DNA from: JASHPR01 sp963833885
GTDB lineage: Bacteria > Actinomycetota > Actinomycetes > Streptosporangiales > Streptosporangiaceae
NCBI GenBank assembly: GCA_963833885.1
Contig: CAWHZU010000027.1
Span: forward strand, 1-64,000
DNA length: 64,000 nucleotides
Direction: 5' to 3'
The notes under the pieces are model-generated. The model did no database searches. It saw only the letters and a list, made by a program, of their open reading frames with translations, and was not told where the DNA came from. The number at the start of each line of letters is the position of its first letter. Positions within the stretch are counted from its first letter, which is position 1. Below are positions 34,667 to 45,172 of the stretch, piece by piece. Position numbers and translations under genes: made by a program.

Positions 34667-36508
34667 ATGGTCGACGTGCACGCAGCACTTGACGGGGCGG
34701 GACTGAGAAATGTTCACGTCCGCGAGTACGTGCGGTACTGGGCCGAGCTCACCGGGGCTGCACGGGTCGAGGTCGTCAGCGAGGCCGACGATGCACGGCT
34801 CATCAGCGAGGCCCTCGCCGAAGGGGAGATCGTGCCGGCGGGCGAGGGACTGTACTACTCGCGCAGCTACGTGAAGGACACCGCGCGCTCGGAGGAGCGC
34901 ACGATCGTCGCCACGAGCAACCCCGACGACAAGGGCGTCTACAACAACTGGCGCCCGGCCGACGAGATGCGCCCACTGCTCGAGGGCCTCATGCGCGGCG
35001 CGTCGGCCGGCAAGACGATGTACGTCGTGCCGTACCTGATGGCGCCGGTCGGGTCACCGCTCGAGCGGTACGCCGCTGGGGTGGAGCTCACCGACACCCG
35101 CACGGTCGCGCTGCACATGATCCGGATGGCACGCGTCGGGGTGGAGTACATCGACAACCTGGCGGACCCCGGCAGCTTCGTCCGCGCCGTGCACGTCACC
35201 GGCGACCTGGAGACCCTGGGCCAGGGAACCCCCGACGACAAGCGCTACTTCGTCACGTTCGCCGACGAGCGGACCATTCTGCACTTCGGCTCTTCATACG
35301 GTGGCAATGCGCTGCTCGGCAAGATCGCACATGGCCTTCGGCAGGCCGCCTACGACGGCTGGGCCTCCGGCGAGTTCCTTGCCGAGCAGTTCATGCTCAT
35401 CGGCATCGCGGACAAGCAGACCGGTAAGCAGTACCACATCTGCGGCGGCTTCCCCAGCGCCTCGGGCAAGACCAATCTGGCGATGATGCTCGCCCCGGAC
35501 CCGCTGGGCGACCGTTACGAGGTCTACTTCTACGGCGACGACATCGCGTGGCTGCGCGTCGACCCCGAGGACGGGAAGATCTACGCGATCAACCCCGAGT
35601 TCGGCGTGTTCGGCGTGGCCAAGGACACCAACGAGACCACGAACCCGATCGCGCTGGGATCGGTGGCGCCAGGCACCGGGGCGATCTTCACCAACGTCGC
35701 GTATAACGATGACACCCAGGAGGTGTGGTGGGAGGGCCGCACCCCCGAGCCGCCCGCCGACGTCACCGGCTGGCGGGACTGGACCGGCGAGCTCATCTCC
35801 GAGCGGTCGGCCGAGGACGCCGAAGCGCCGTGGGCGCATCCGAACAGCCGGTTCACCACCACCCTGGCCAACGTGCCGAACATCGCGCCGGACTTCGACG
35901 ACCCGAAGGGCGTGCCGATCGACGCGATCATCTTCGGCGGCCGCGCGAGCGACCGGGAGCCGCTGATCCGCGCGATCACCGATCTCGCGGAGGGCGTCTA
36001 CGACGGGCTGACGCTGGGCGCCGAGGCCACGTTCGCCGCCGAGGGCGTCGACGGCCTGCTGCGCTACGACCCGATGTCGATGCGCCCGTTCATGTCCTAT
36101 CCAGAGGGCGCGTACGCCGCGCACTGGCTGAGCATCATCGGCTCGGCGGCGACCCAGCCGATCTTCGCGCACGTCAACTGGTTCCAGCGCGACCCCGATG
36201 ACGGCCATTACCTATGGCCGGGCTACCGCGACAACCTGCGGCCGCTGCTCTGGCTGCTGCGCCTGGCCGAGGGCGAGGTGCGCGGCGTCGCGACGCCGGT
36301 CGGCATCGTCCCGACCAAAGACGAGCTTGACCTGGACGGGGTCGCCATCGCCCCGCATGACCTCGAGACGATCCTGACCATCGACACCCCGCGGTGGCGG
36401 CAGGAAATGAAGTACCGCGCGGAGCACCTCGAGCAGTTCGCCAACCTGCCCGAGGAGATCTGGCAGGCGCACCGCCGCGTCGCCGCGGCGCTTGACGCCG
36501 CTGGCTGA
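34667..36508 (+). CDS. pckG: GTP-type phosphoenolpyruvate carboxykinase, divergent
   Basis: 613 residues, the usual length for GTP-dependent PEPCK, which interconverts oxaloacetate and phosphoenolpyruvate. TMYVVPYLMAPVGSPLERY, SSYGGNALLGKIAHGLRQAA, HICGGFPSASGKTNLAMM (kinase P-loop near 260-275), YFYGDDIAWLRVDP (metal-binding Asp pair) and AHPNSRFTTTLANVPNIAP are recognisable. Oddities: the P-loop Cys of the canonical FPSACGKTN is Ser (residue 266). The guanine-pocket and lid segments (PMSMRPFMSYPEGAYAAHWL) also differ clearly from the common DPFAMLPF-Y-MGDY form. Nucleotide preference is therefore less certain. It stands alone, with the hypothetical gene ending 10 bases after it on the other strand. 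Confidence 0.9.
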   Translation: MVDVHAALDGAGLRNVHVREYVRYWAELTGAARVEVVSEADDARLISEALAEGEIVPAGEGLYYSRSYVKDTARSEERTIVATSNPDDKGVYNNWRPADEMRPLLEGLMRGASAGKTMYVVPYLMAPVGSPLERYAAGVELTDTRTVALHMIRMARVGVEYIDNLADPGSFVRAVHVTGDLETLGQGTPDDKRYFVTFADERTILHFGSSYGGNALLGKIAHGLRQAAYDGWASGEFLAEQFMLIGIADKQTGKQYHICGGFPSASGKTNLAMMLAPDPLGDRYEVYFYGDDIAWLRVDPEDGKIYAINPEFGVFGVAKDTNETTNPIALGSVAPGTGAIFTNVAYNDDTQEVWWEGRTPEPPADVTGWRDWTGELISERSAEDAEAPWAHPNSRFTTTLANVPNIAPDFDDPKGVPIDAIIFGGRASDREPLIRAITDLAEGVYDGLTLGAEATFAAEGVDGLLRYDPMSMRPFMSYPEGAYAAHWLSIIGSAATQPIFAHVNWFQRDPDDGHYLWPGYRDNLRPLLWLLRLAEGEVRGVATPVGIVPTKDELDLDGVAIAPHDLETILTIDTPRWRQEMKYRAEHLEQFANLPEEIWQAHRRVAAALDAAG

Positions 36509-36518
36509 GCGGCAGACC

Positions 36519-37064
36519 TCAGGACGACCGGGGACCCTCGGAGCGGACCTGCTCAACGTGACGCAGGGCCTCCCTGAGGTCGGCGAGCCAGGTGTCCTCG
36601 TGCTCCCCGACCAGCCGCACGCACCAGGCGAGGGCATCGCTGCGGCTGCGCGCCACACCGGCGTCCACCAGCGTGTCCAGAACGAGTCGCTCCGGCTGGC
36701 GGAGCCTGGTCATCACCGGAACCGAGAACGAGGTGAACATCACCTTCTTGTTGTTGCAGATCACGCCCCAGGAGACCTTGCGGCCGAAGCGGTGCTCGGC
36801 CTCGCGGGCGATCTCGATGCGCTGCTGCCGCGTCTGCTCGCGAAACCGGCGGCTGCGTCCCTCGGCGGCAGCGGCGCGCTCCGCGTCGGTCATGTCCTCG
36901 GACACCTCTGGCACCGGCAGAACGCCGACCACCGAGATCTCCTCGCGGTCCAGGCCGATCTCCGGTACCCCGGCGAACCAGTCGCCGGGCATGCGGCCGG
37001 TGAACCACCCGCGGAGCCTCTCGGCGGCGGAATTCGCCGAGCTGCCCTCATCTCCTGTACTCAT
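36519..37064 (-). CDS. Conserved hypothetical protein
   Basis: 181 residues, soluble, charged. A Ser/Ala-rich start is followed by RMPGDWFAGVPEIGLDREEI, a helical Glu/Arg stretch (DMTDAERAAAAEGRSRRFRE) and a compact C-terminal half (KVSWGVICNNKKVMFTSFSV, RLVLDTLVDAGVARSRSDAL). The second half resembles a ribbon-helix-helix-like or RNA/protein-binding domain only loosely. The start at 37064 is the natural Met, and the stop is 10 bases from the pckG stop in convergent orientation. I do not recognise a characterised family. Confidence 0.7.
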   Translation of the reverse strand: MSTGDEGSSANSAAERLRGWFTGRMPGDWFAGVPEIGLDREEISVVGVLPVPEVSEDMTDAERAAAAEGRSRRFREQTRQQRIEIAREAEHRFGRKVSWGVICNNKKVMFTSFSVPVMTRLRQPERLVLDTLVDAGVARSRSDALAWCVRLVGEHEDTWLADLREALRHVEQVRSEGPRSS

Positions 37065-37197
37065 GTAATAAAGATTACGCTATCAGCTGAAGGCTGACAA
37101 GATCACCGTCCCGCCGCCCGCCACAACCCGCCTCATCACCCACTCCCCCGGCCCTTCCGGCAGCCCCGCGACCTCATCAGCCACTTGGCCCGCAAAT

Positions 37198-37262
37198 CCC
37201 GCCCACCAGAACTTCCCGCCCACCCGCCCGCGAACATTCCGCCCACCCAGCCCGCGAACAGG
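37198..37262. repeat. Imperfect CCGCCCACC direct repeats
   Basis: Three successive units starting at about 37198, 37215 and 37239 share ccgcccacc; the last two (24 bases each) share ccgcccaccc-gcccgcgaaca. They lie in the gene-poor gap between the hypothetical gene and the NlpC/P60 gene. Function unknown; probably slippage. Confidence 0.6.
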
Positions 37263-37319
37263 GCCGGAGAGGCTTAGGTGGGCGGCGGCAGGCAGCGCGG
37301 CCAGCGGCGTTGCTGGCGG

Positions 37320-38468
37320 TCAGGCGGCCGGGTCGCCCGCGACTGCCGCGGCGACCTTCGGGTACACCGCCACGGCGCCGGCGAACTCGGAGCCGAAGTC
37401 CGCCGGGACGATCTCGACGTCCAGGCCGGGCATCGGGGCCTGGAGCATCTTCCCGCCACCGAGATAGATGGCCACGTGCGAGATGTAGTCGGGAGCCGTC
37501 GGGTCGGTGTGATAGAAGAGCAGGTCCCCTGGCTCGAGTTCGCTCAGCGGAACCTTCGGGCCGGCCAGCGCCTGCTCGGCCGCCACGCGCGGCATGACCA
37601 CGCCCGCCCGCGCGAGTGACCACTGCACCAGGCCGGAGCAGTCGAAAACGGTCGGCCCGTCGCCGCCCCACACGTACGGCATGCCCAGCCTGCTCTCGGC
37701 CGCCTCGAGGAACGCGACTATTTCGGCGTTGGTCAGGCCGGGCCCGTCGGCGGCGGCACCGGCGATCCCGGCTGCCCCGCCCGTCTCGGCCAGGCCCGAC
37801 GAAGCCGACTCGGCGACCAGCGACGCCACGGCCGCGTTCCGCGGCAGCAGCTTCTTGATCTGCTTCATCAGCGTGCTCAGGTCGGCGTGCGGGGCGCTGA
37901 TCACGATGGCGTTGTCCGCCGGTATCCCGAGCGAGCGGGCCACCGCGTCGGAAACCACGGCGTCGACGCCGCCGATCCCGACGGTGCCGAGGCCGGCCAC
38001 CGGCAGTTCCTCGGCACGCCGGCCGGTCACCCGGACGGCCCGGCCGAGCGGGAGCTTGTCCAGCTTGCTCATTGTGTACGAGACGGCCACACCGCCAGCT
38101 GCCACGTTCTCCCAGAGGCGGAGCGAATCGGCGGTTGGCTTAGGGGCGAACGCACGGAACTCGGACGAGTTCACTCCCAGCATCGCGGTGAGCTTGCCGG
38201 CCACCTGGAGCCTCGCCGCGTCGAGCGGTTCGGCGGCGACCACGCCGTGCAGCCGCTGCACCGCGGCCACGATGCTGCTGCGCAGCGTGGTCGGGGCGAC
38301 CACAAACAGGTCCGCCTCGAGCAGCCGGTGCAGCGGCGCCATGGCCGGCGTCGAGGTGGGGGTTGCCGCGAGGGCAGAAGGAACGTTGCCGGCGACGGCC
38401 AGCGTCAGCAGCGCCAGCCCGGAACCGAGCGTGACGAGCATGCGACGCGCTCCGTCGCGCAGCTGCAC
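37320..38468 (-). CDS. Secreted NlpC/P60 peptidoglycan endopeptidase
   Basis: 382 residues. A signal peptide (MLVTLGSGLALLTLAVAGNV) ends near an ALAAT site at about residue 35. A 220-residue N-terminal region of unknown fold contains an AVVSDAVARSLGIPADNAIV stretch that may be substrate-positioning. The C-terminal NlpC/P60 domain has the catalytic Cys in TVFDCSGLVQWSLA (near 274), VMPRVAAEQA and the His in DYISHVAIYLGGGKML (near 329). It should cut D-gamma-glutamyl-diaminopimelate bonds in the wall. The GTG at 38468 has GGGAGGAGCA directly upstream, a strong site. It lies 105 bases beyond the end of the DUF255 gene on the same strand, so may be separately expressed. Confidence 0.9.
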   Translation of the reverse strand: MQLRDGARRMLVTLGSGLALLTLAVAGNVPSALAATPTSTPAMAPLHRLLEADLFVVAPTTLRSSIVAAVQRLHGVVAAEPLDAARLQVAGKLTAMLGVNSSEFRAFAPKPTADSLRLWENVAAGGVAVSYTMSKLDKLPLGRAVRVTGRRAEELPVAGLGTVGIGGVDAVVSDAVARSLGIPADNAIVISAPHADLSTLMKQIKKLLPRNAAVASLVAESASSGLAETGGAAGIAGAAADGPGLTNAEIVAFLEAAESRLGMPYVWGGDGPTVFDCSGLVQWSLARAGVVMPRVAAEQALAGPKVPLSELEPGDLLFYHTDPTAPDYISHVAIYLGGGKMLQAPMPGLDVEIVPADFGSEFAGAVAVYPKVAAAVAGDPAA

Positions 38469-38573
38469 TGCTCCTCCCGGTTATCGGCCTTTGGCCCAAG
38501 CCACCAAAACACCATGCAACGAAAGGCACGCGGCTGTCTATACCGGCCGTGCACTAATGGCCGCGAGTATCCC

Positions 38574-40601
<2,028 letters not shown>

Positions 40602-40679
40602 ACGTTCCATCATGCCCCGCTGGTACTGGCATGCCGGAGCCGGAGCGGCCGGCTCGCCAGAAAACCCGCCGAAGGCTGC

Positions 40680-40691
40680 TACCGTGCGTGT
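40680..40691 (+). promoter_or_regulatory. -10 element for leaderless zur
   Basis: TACCGT at 40680-40685, 6-base gap, GTG start at 40692. No -35 consensus recognised and no clear Zur-box palindrome in the 90-base divergent region. Confidence 0.4.
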
Positions 40692-41126
40692 GTGACTACT
40701 TCCGGGCCGGCGGCCACCCGCCCGCCCGGCCGCGGCACCCGGATCCGGGGCACCCGCCAGGCCGAGGCGGTGTACGCGGTGCTGGACGGGCTGCCCGGAT
40801 TCTTCAGCGCGCAGCAGATTCATGCCGAACTGCGCAACCGGGGCGAGCACGTCGGGCTCACCACGGTTTACCGGCACCTGCAGGTGCTCAGCGAGGACGG
40901 CCGGGTTGACGCGATTCGCGACTCCAGCGGCGAGACGCTCTACCGCAAATGCCACACCGACGCCCACCACCACCATCTGACCTGCCGCAACTGCGGCCGG
41001 AGCGTGGAGGTGGAGGGTCGCGCCGTCGAGCGCTGGGCCGAGCAGGTCGCCGCGGAAGCCGGCTTTACCGACGTCGGGCACACGGTGGAGCTGTTCGGCC
41101 TGTGCCCGGAGTGCGGCACGTCCTGA
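40692..41126 (+). CDS. zur: Zinc uptake regulator of the Fur family
   Basis: 144 residues. An N-terminal winged helix (EAVYAVLDGLPGFFSAQQIH, TTVYRHLQVLSEDGRVDAIR) is followed by the dimer/metal domain: CHTDAHHHHLTCRNCGRSVE with regulatory His/Cys ligands, VEVEGRAVERWAEQVAAEAG, HTVELFGLCPECGTS with the second structural CxxC. The VEVEG-VE-WA and HTVELFG-C text matches Streptomyces-type Zur rather than iron Fur. It represses zinc-uptake genes when zinc is bound. The start is a GTG with no Shine-Dalgarno sequence; TACCGT lies 6 bases upstream, indicating a leaderless mRNA. No zinc transporter is adjacent. Confidence 0.92.
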   Translation: MTTSGPAATRPPGRGTRIRGTRQAEAVYAVLDGLPGFFSAQQIHAELRNRGEHVGLTTVYRHLQVLSEDGRVDAIRDSSGETLYRKCHTDAHHHHLTCRNCGRSVEVEGRAVERWAEQVAAEAGFTDVGHTVELFGLCPECGTS

Positions 41127-41129
41127 CGG

Positions 41130-41774
41130 TTACCGCCGGACCGGCTCGGCCGCGGACGCGCCCACGTTGGCTTCCAGCCAGGCGCAGAGCGGCTGGCTCG
41201 CTGCGAGGAACGCGGCCACGCGCTGCTTCGCCGCCCGGGTCCCGAGCCATGCCTCGGCCGGCCACTCCTTCCAGGTCGTTACGCCCTTGTAGCGCAGCAG
41301 CGTGATCCGGGGGTGGTCAACCGGATAACCCCTCGGCGCCGTCTTGAGCACGTCGTGGCCGTGCACGGTGACCTCGTGCCGCTCAGTTTCTGCGATGACC
41401 CGTTCGAGCCGCGTGCCGGACTCGTTGCTGGCCACCGCCCGCCGGTACCTGTCCAGCTGGTCCGGGGCCATCATGTACATCCCGCTGCCAGCGGCAAGGC
41501 CCTGCGCCGAGAGCTGGAGGTAGCCGTCGCCGATGACCGCGCCGATGTTGGTCTTGTACGGCGACTTGTCTTTGCTGAACCTGACGTCGCGGTACGGCCG
41601 GAAAATCTTTGACTCACCGAACTCCGGGCCGAGTTCCTCGAGCAGCTCGCTCATCGGCCCGAGGACCATCTCGTCATAGATCGCCTTGTGCGCGGTCCAG
41701 TAGGCCTTGGAGTTGTCCGCCTCCAGGCCCTCGTAAAAGTCCAGCGCCTCGGCTGGCCAGCCGTTGAAGGACAT
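41130..41774 (-). CDS. DUF2461-family protein
   Basis: 214 residues. ALDFYEGLEADNSKAYWTAH at the N-terminus, then FGESKIFRPYRDVRFSKDKS, PYKTNIGAVIGDGYLQLSAQ and GSGMYMMAPDQLDRYRRAV match the DUF2461 (TIGR02453) pattern, including the R-x3-R-F-S-KDKSPYK-N block. Homologues are widespread and uncharacterised. It ends 3 bases from the zur stop in convergent orientation, and its start is only 32 bases from the divergent fucose-mutarotase-like gene. Confidence 0.87.
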   Translation of the reverse strand: MSFNGWPAEALDFYEGLEADNSKAYWTAHKAIYDEMVLGPMSELLEELGPEFGESKIFRPYRDVRFSKDKSPYKTNIGAVIGDGYLQLSAQGLAAGSGMYMMAPDQLDRYRRAVASNESGTRLERVIAETERHEVTVHGHDVLKTAPRGYPVDHPRITLLRYKGVTTWKEWPAEAWLGTRAAKQRVAAFLAASQPLCAWLEANVGASAAEPVRR

Positions 41775-41794
41775 CGCGAGAATCCTAGGCGCAC

Positions 41795-41806
41795 TACAAT
41801 GCGCGG
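41795..41806 (+). promoter_or_regulatory. -10 element for leaderless fucU-like gene
   Basis: TACAAT at 41795-41800, 6-base gap, GTG at 41807. It lies inside the 32-base divergent gap with the DUF2461 gene. Confidence 0.5.
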
Positions 41807-42244
41807 GTGCTGCGCTTCCCCCTGATTCACCCGCCGCTGCTCGCGGCGCTCGGCGCGGCCGGGCACGGCGGGAAGGTCCTGCTGGCCGACGCCAACTACT
41901 CGCACAGCACGAACGTCAGCCCGGGCGCGACCGTGATCCACCTGAACCTGCGGCCCGGCCTGGTGACCGTCGAGCAGGTGCTCGAGCCGGTGCTGGCAGC
42001 GGTTCCGGTCGAGGCCGTCACGGTGATGCGCCCGGACGACGGGAGCACTCCCGCCGTGTTCTCCCGCTACCGCGAGCTGCTCGGCGACGACCTGCCGCTG
42101 CAGCCACTGGGGCGCCTCGAGTTCTACGCCGAGTGCCGCAAGCCTGACCTGGCGGTGTGCGTGGCGACCGGCGATGACCAGCTGTACTCCAACGTGCTGC
42201 TCACGATTGGATACATCAGACCAGCCGGTCACTCTGCGGCCTAG
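41807..42244 (+). CDS. fucU: RbsD/FucU-family sugar mutarotase
   Basis: 145 residues, the usual size. LRFPLIHPPLLAALGAAGHG carries the conserved His, KVLLADANYSHSTNVSPGAT the Asp region, and ECRKPDLAVCVATGDDQLYS followed by NVLLTIGYI is the C-terminal signature with Tyr. It interconverts anomers of L-fucose or a similar sugar, feeding the dehydrogenase in this cluster. It starts with GTG, leaderless by position of TACAAT. It is followed 20 bases later by the SDR gene, so the two form an operon. Confidence 0.85.
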   Translation: MLRFPLIHPPLLAALGAAGHGGKVLLADANYSHSTNVSPGATVIHLNLRPGLVTVEQVLEPVLAAVPVEAVTVMRPDDGSTPAVFSRYRELLGDDLPLQPLGRLEFYAECRKPDLAVCVATGDDQLYSNVLLTIGYIRPAGHSAA

Positions 42245-42263
42245 ACCATCGGAGGCATGCCAC

Positions 42264-43097
42264 ATGACCACGCCCAACACCGGCGAGTTCAGCGGGCTGG
42301 TGGCCCTGATCACCGGCGGCGCCTCGGGGATCGGCCTGGCCACGGCGCGGCTGCTCGCCTCACGGGGCGCGCAGGTGGCGATCCTGGACCGGGAGATACC
42401 AAGCGCAGCGTCGGGCGGCGGCTCGCCGGAACATGCCATTTTGGGCAGTGACCCGCTGGACGCCGGCCTGCGGCCGGTCGTCGCCGACGTCACCGACGAC
42501 GGCGCTGTCCGGTCGGCGGTCGCCGAGGCGATTGGCGCCTTCGGCGGGCTGGACATCCTGGTCAACAACGCGGGCATCGGGGCGGCCGGCACGGTCGAGG
42601 ACAACGACGACGACGAGTGGCGGCACGTCCTCGACGTGAACCTGCTCGGCATCGTCCGCAGCTCGCGGGCCGCCATGCCCGCGCTGCGCGCATCCGTGGC
42701 CAGGCGCGGCGAGGCCGCCATCGTCAACACCAGCTCGATCGCGGGCATCGCGGGCCTGCCGCAGCGCGCCCTTTACTCGTCGACCAAGGGCGCCATCTAC
42801 GCGCTGACCCTGGCCATGGCCGCCGACCACATCGCCGAGCACATCAGGGTCAACTGCGTCACCCCGGGCACCGCCGACACCCCGTGGATAGCCCGGCTGC
42901 TGCAGGCGGCGCCCGACCCAGAAGCCGAGCGCGCGGCGCTGACCGCTCGCCAGCCCATGGGACGGATGGTTTCGGCCGACGAGGTTGCCGCGGGCATCGC
43001 CTACCTGGCCAGCCCGCTGGCGAGCGCGGTCACCGGCACGGCGCTGGCCGTCGACGGCGGCATGTCGGGCCTGCGTCTCCGCCCGCGCACGTCCTGA
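42264..43097 (+). CDS. SDR oxidoreductase, probable 2-keto-3-deoxy-L-fuconate dehydrogenase
   Basis: 277 residues. LVALITGGASGIGLATARLL is the NAD-binding TGxxxGIG loop, DILVNNAGIGAAG the NNAG motif, NTSSIAGIAG the catalytic Ser, and LYSSTKGAIYALTLAMAAD the YxxxK pair. ENVxxPGT-like text (VNCVTPGTADTPWIARLL) and TGTALAVDGGMSG complete the family. The FucU and fuconate dehydratase context suggests oxidation of 2-keto-3-deoxy-fuconate (at C4) in the oxidative fucose path; general SDR specificity cannot be proven from sequence. The ATG at 42264 has GGAGG 8 bases upstream. Confidence 0.87.
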   Translation: MTTPNTGEFSGLVALITGGASGIGLATARLLASRGAQVAILDREIPSAASGGGSPEHAILGSDPLDAGLRPVVADVTDDGAVRSAVAEAIGAFGGLDILVNNAGIGAAGTVEDNDDDEWRHVLDVNLLGIVRSSRAAMPALRASVARRGEAAIVNTSSIAGIAGLPQRALYSSTKGAIYALTLAMAADHIAEHIRVNCVTPGTADTPWIARLLQAAPDPEAERAALTARQPMGRMVSADEVAAGIAYLASPLASAVTGTALAVDGGMSGLRLRPRTS

Positions 43098-43223
43098 CCC
43101 ATACAGGTCGGATGACTCTGGGCGGCCCTAGCTGAGGTTCTGGCCACGCAGCAGGTCGAAAACCTGAGGTAAATCCGAACATATCATTTCGATGACGGTA
43201 CCGGCAGCGGTCGAGGCTGCCCG

Positions 43224-43252
43224 TTGACATCCCGATACATCGGATCTATTTT
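43224..43252 (+). promoter_or_regulatory. Sigma-70-type promoter with palindromic operator for sugar-uptake operon
   Basis: TTGACA at 43224-43229, 17-base spacer, TATTTT at 43247-43252. The palindrome CCGATACATCGG (43232-43243) lies inside the spacer, where a repressor would block polymerase. A near match lies upstream of the GntR/FadR gene at 51140-51151. Confidence 0.65.
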
Positions 43253-43334
43253 CCATGCACGTGCCACGCGGATGGCCGCCAGCGGGGGTGTCGCGGGCAG
43301 CCGTGTGCCCGAGGAAGTGGACACAGGAGGACCG

Positions 43335-44501
43335 ATGGTACTTCGCAGACGCTTCGGCGTTACTGCCGTGGCCGGCCTCGCGGCCGCGGCCCTCATGGCG
43401 GGAATCGCGGGGTGCGGCTCCAGCTCGAGCTCCGGCTCCAGCAGCCCGGCCAGCACGTCGAATTCCTCGTCGTCAACGATCAAGATCGGTGTTGACCTCA
43501 CGTACAACAACACCGCGTTCTGGGCCGCGTACATCAACTACGAAAGCCAGTACGCATCGCAGGACCACGTCAAGCTCATCGGGCCGCTGCTCGCCGCGGC
43601 CAACGCGAGCCTGCAGAACCAGCAGATCGAAGAGCTCGTCAACGAGGGCGCGAAAGCCGTGATCGTGAACCCGGAGACGGCCACCAGCCTCGGCCCGGCG
43701 ATCTCGTACGCGGCCTCGCACCACGTGAAGCTGATCTCGGTCGACACCATCGTCGGCGTGGGCAAGGTGTACATGGTGGTCCGGGCGTCCAACCTGATCT
43801 ACGGCCTCGACGCCTGCGCCTACATCAGCTCAAAGGTGAAGTCCGGCGACGTGCTCGACCTCGAGGGCGACCTCACCTCCTCGAACGGCGCCGACCGGAC
43901 GAACGCGTTCGACGCGTGCATGGCCGCCAACGACCCCGGCGTCAAGATCCTGAAGGACCCCACGGTGTGGGTCGACGCCACGGCCGTGACCGACGCGCAG
44001 AACGCGGTCAACGCCTACGGCAGCAAGCTCAAGGCGATCTACTCGCAGTGGAGCAGCCCGGACACCGGCATCCTGCCGCTGCTGAAGCAGAAAAACCTGA
44101 CCGGCAAGGTCCTCGTGGTCAGCGACGACGGAGTCCCGTTCGAGATGTGCGACATCACCCACGGGACCAGCAACGCTTCTCAGTCCCAGCCGGCGAACCT
44201 GTACGCCGAATGGGCTCTCAAGTACGCGATCGACGCGGCCAAGGGCGTCGCGCTCAAGCCGGGCGAACCCGGCGGCGGGGCGCCGAAGCTGGCAATGCTG
44301 AGCTACCAGGGCGACAGCAACCTGGGCGACCCGATCGTCGCCCCGTTCGTCACCAAGACGGCCCAGACGCTCACGGTCAAGCCCGTTGACGGGCTGTCCG
44401 GCACGGTCTCGACGACGCCGGTCACCGACAGCCAGCTATGGGGCAACGTTTATGGGTCCGAGCACGGTGGGGTGTGCAGCGCCGCCGCGGCGGCTGGGTG
44501 A
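43335..44501 (+). CDS. Sugar ABC transporter substrate-binding lipoprotein
   Basis: 388 residues, periplasmic-binding-protein 4 (RbsB-like) family. The lipobox ends LMAGIAGC, followed by a Ser-rich linker. The core has TIKIGVDLTYNNTAFWAAYI, NQQIEELVNEGAKAVIVNPE, a hinge near ADRTNAFDACMAANDPGVKI and VLVVSDDGVPFEMC. It captures a sugar, presumably L-fucose or a related deoxy or aldose sugar given the neighbours, at the cell surface. The ATG at 43335 has AGGAGG 4 bases upstream; upstream in-frame Met codons lie inside the promoter. The stop overlaps the GTG of the ATPase gene. Confidence 0.92.
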   Translation: MVLRRRFGVTAVAGLAAAALMAGIAGCGSSSSSGSSSPASTSNSSSSTIKIGVDLTYNNTAFWAAYINYESQYASQDHVKLIGPLLAAANASLQNQQIEELVNEGAKAVIVNPETATSLGPAISYAASHHVKLISVDTIVGVGKVYMVVRASNLIYGLDACAYISSKVKSGDVLDLEGDLTSSNGADRTNAFDACMAANDPGVKILKDPTVWVDATAVTDAQNAVNAYGSKLKAIYSQWSSPDTGILPLLKQKNLTGKVLVVSDDGVPFEMCDITHGTSNASQSQPANLYAEWALKYAIDAAKGVALKPGEPGGGAPKLAMLSYQGDSNLGDPIVAPFVTKTAQTLTVKPVDGLSGTVSTTPVTDSQLWGNVYGSEHGGVCSAAAAAG

Positions 44502-45172
44502 ACCACGGCCCCGCGCCCGCTGCCTCGACGGCCGAGCAGAATCCGGCCGTCGAGGCGGCAGGCATCTTTAAGCAGTTCGGCAGCACGCAGGCGCTGCGCG
44601 ACGTCGATCTCACGCTGCAGCCGGGGCGGTGCCTCGGGCTGGTGGGACGCAACGGAGCGGGGAAGTCGACGCTCGTCTCGATCCTGTCCGGCATCTACCC
44701 GGCCGATGCCGGGCAGGTGCGCTTCGAGGGCCAGCCCGCGCCACCGCTCGGCGCGCTGGACGCCTGGCGCAGCCGCATCGCCACCGTTTTCCAGCACTCG
44801 ATGGTGGTGCCGGATCTCACCGTCGCCGAGAACGTCTTCCTCGGCCACCAGCCCGGCCCGGGCGGGCTCGTCGACTGGCGGCGGATGCGCGAGCAGGCGC
44901 AGCAGATCATGGCTGACTGGGGATTCCGCCTCGACGTCGGCCGGCCCTGCTCCAGCCTGACCGTCGAGCAGCGGCAGATCGTGGAGATCACCAGGGCGCT
45001 GGCCGCCGGGACCCGGTGCCTGCTGCTCGACGAGCCGACCGCCGCGCTGGAGCGCGCCGCCATCCAGCGCCTGTTCGCCCGGGTGCGGCAGCTCGTCAGC
45101 AGCGGGGTGGCCGTCCTCTACATCTCGCACCACCTCGAGGAAGTCTTCGAGATCTGCCAGGACGCGCGGTGA
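44498..45172 (+). CDS. Sugar ABC transporter ATPase, N-terminal half (split by frameshift)
   Basis: First nucleotide-binding domain of an RbsA/MglA-type double ATPase. AGIFKQFGSTQALRDVDLTL, Walker A GLVGRNGAGKSTLVSILSGI, Q-loop IATVFQHSMVVPDLTVAENV, signature LTVEQRQIVEITRALA, Walker B CLLLDEPTAALE and H-loop VLYISHHLEEVFEIC are intact. The frame then ends prematurely at QDAR-stop (45172), while the next codons in another frame continue the normal VIRDGEIV text. A single base appears missing in gacgcgcggtg. The GTG at 44498 overlaps the preceding stop. If real, the transporter ATPase is made in two pieces; a consensus error is equally possible. Confidence 0.85.
   Translation: MNHGPAPAASTAEQNPAVEAAGIFKQFGSTQALRDVDLTLQPGRCLGLVGRNGAGKSTLVSILSGIYPADAGQVRFEGQPAPPLGALDAWRSRIATVFQHSMVVPDLTVAENVFLGHQPGPGGLVDWRRMREQAQQIMADWGFRLDVGRPCSSLTVEQRQIVEITRALAAGTRCLLLDEPTAALERAAIQRLFARVRQLVSSGVAVLYISHHLEEVFEICQDAR

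Noticed and set aside
38469..38573. Cyclic-di-AMP riboswitch before the NlpC/P60 gene
   Set aside because: Considered because such switches precede many actinobacterial wall hydrolases, but only about 105 bases are available and no conserved core or pairing pattern was seen.
40602..41081. N-terminal extension of the DUF255 frame over zur
   Set aside because: The family N-terminus begins at MADRLRT; the extension is antisense to zur, which has complete metal-binding motifs.
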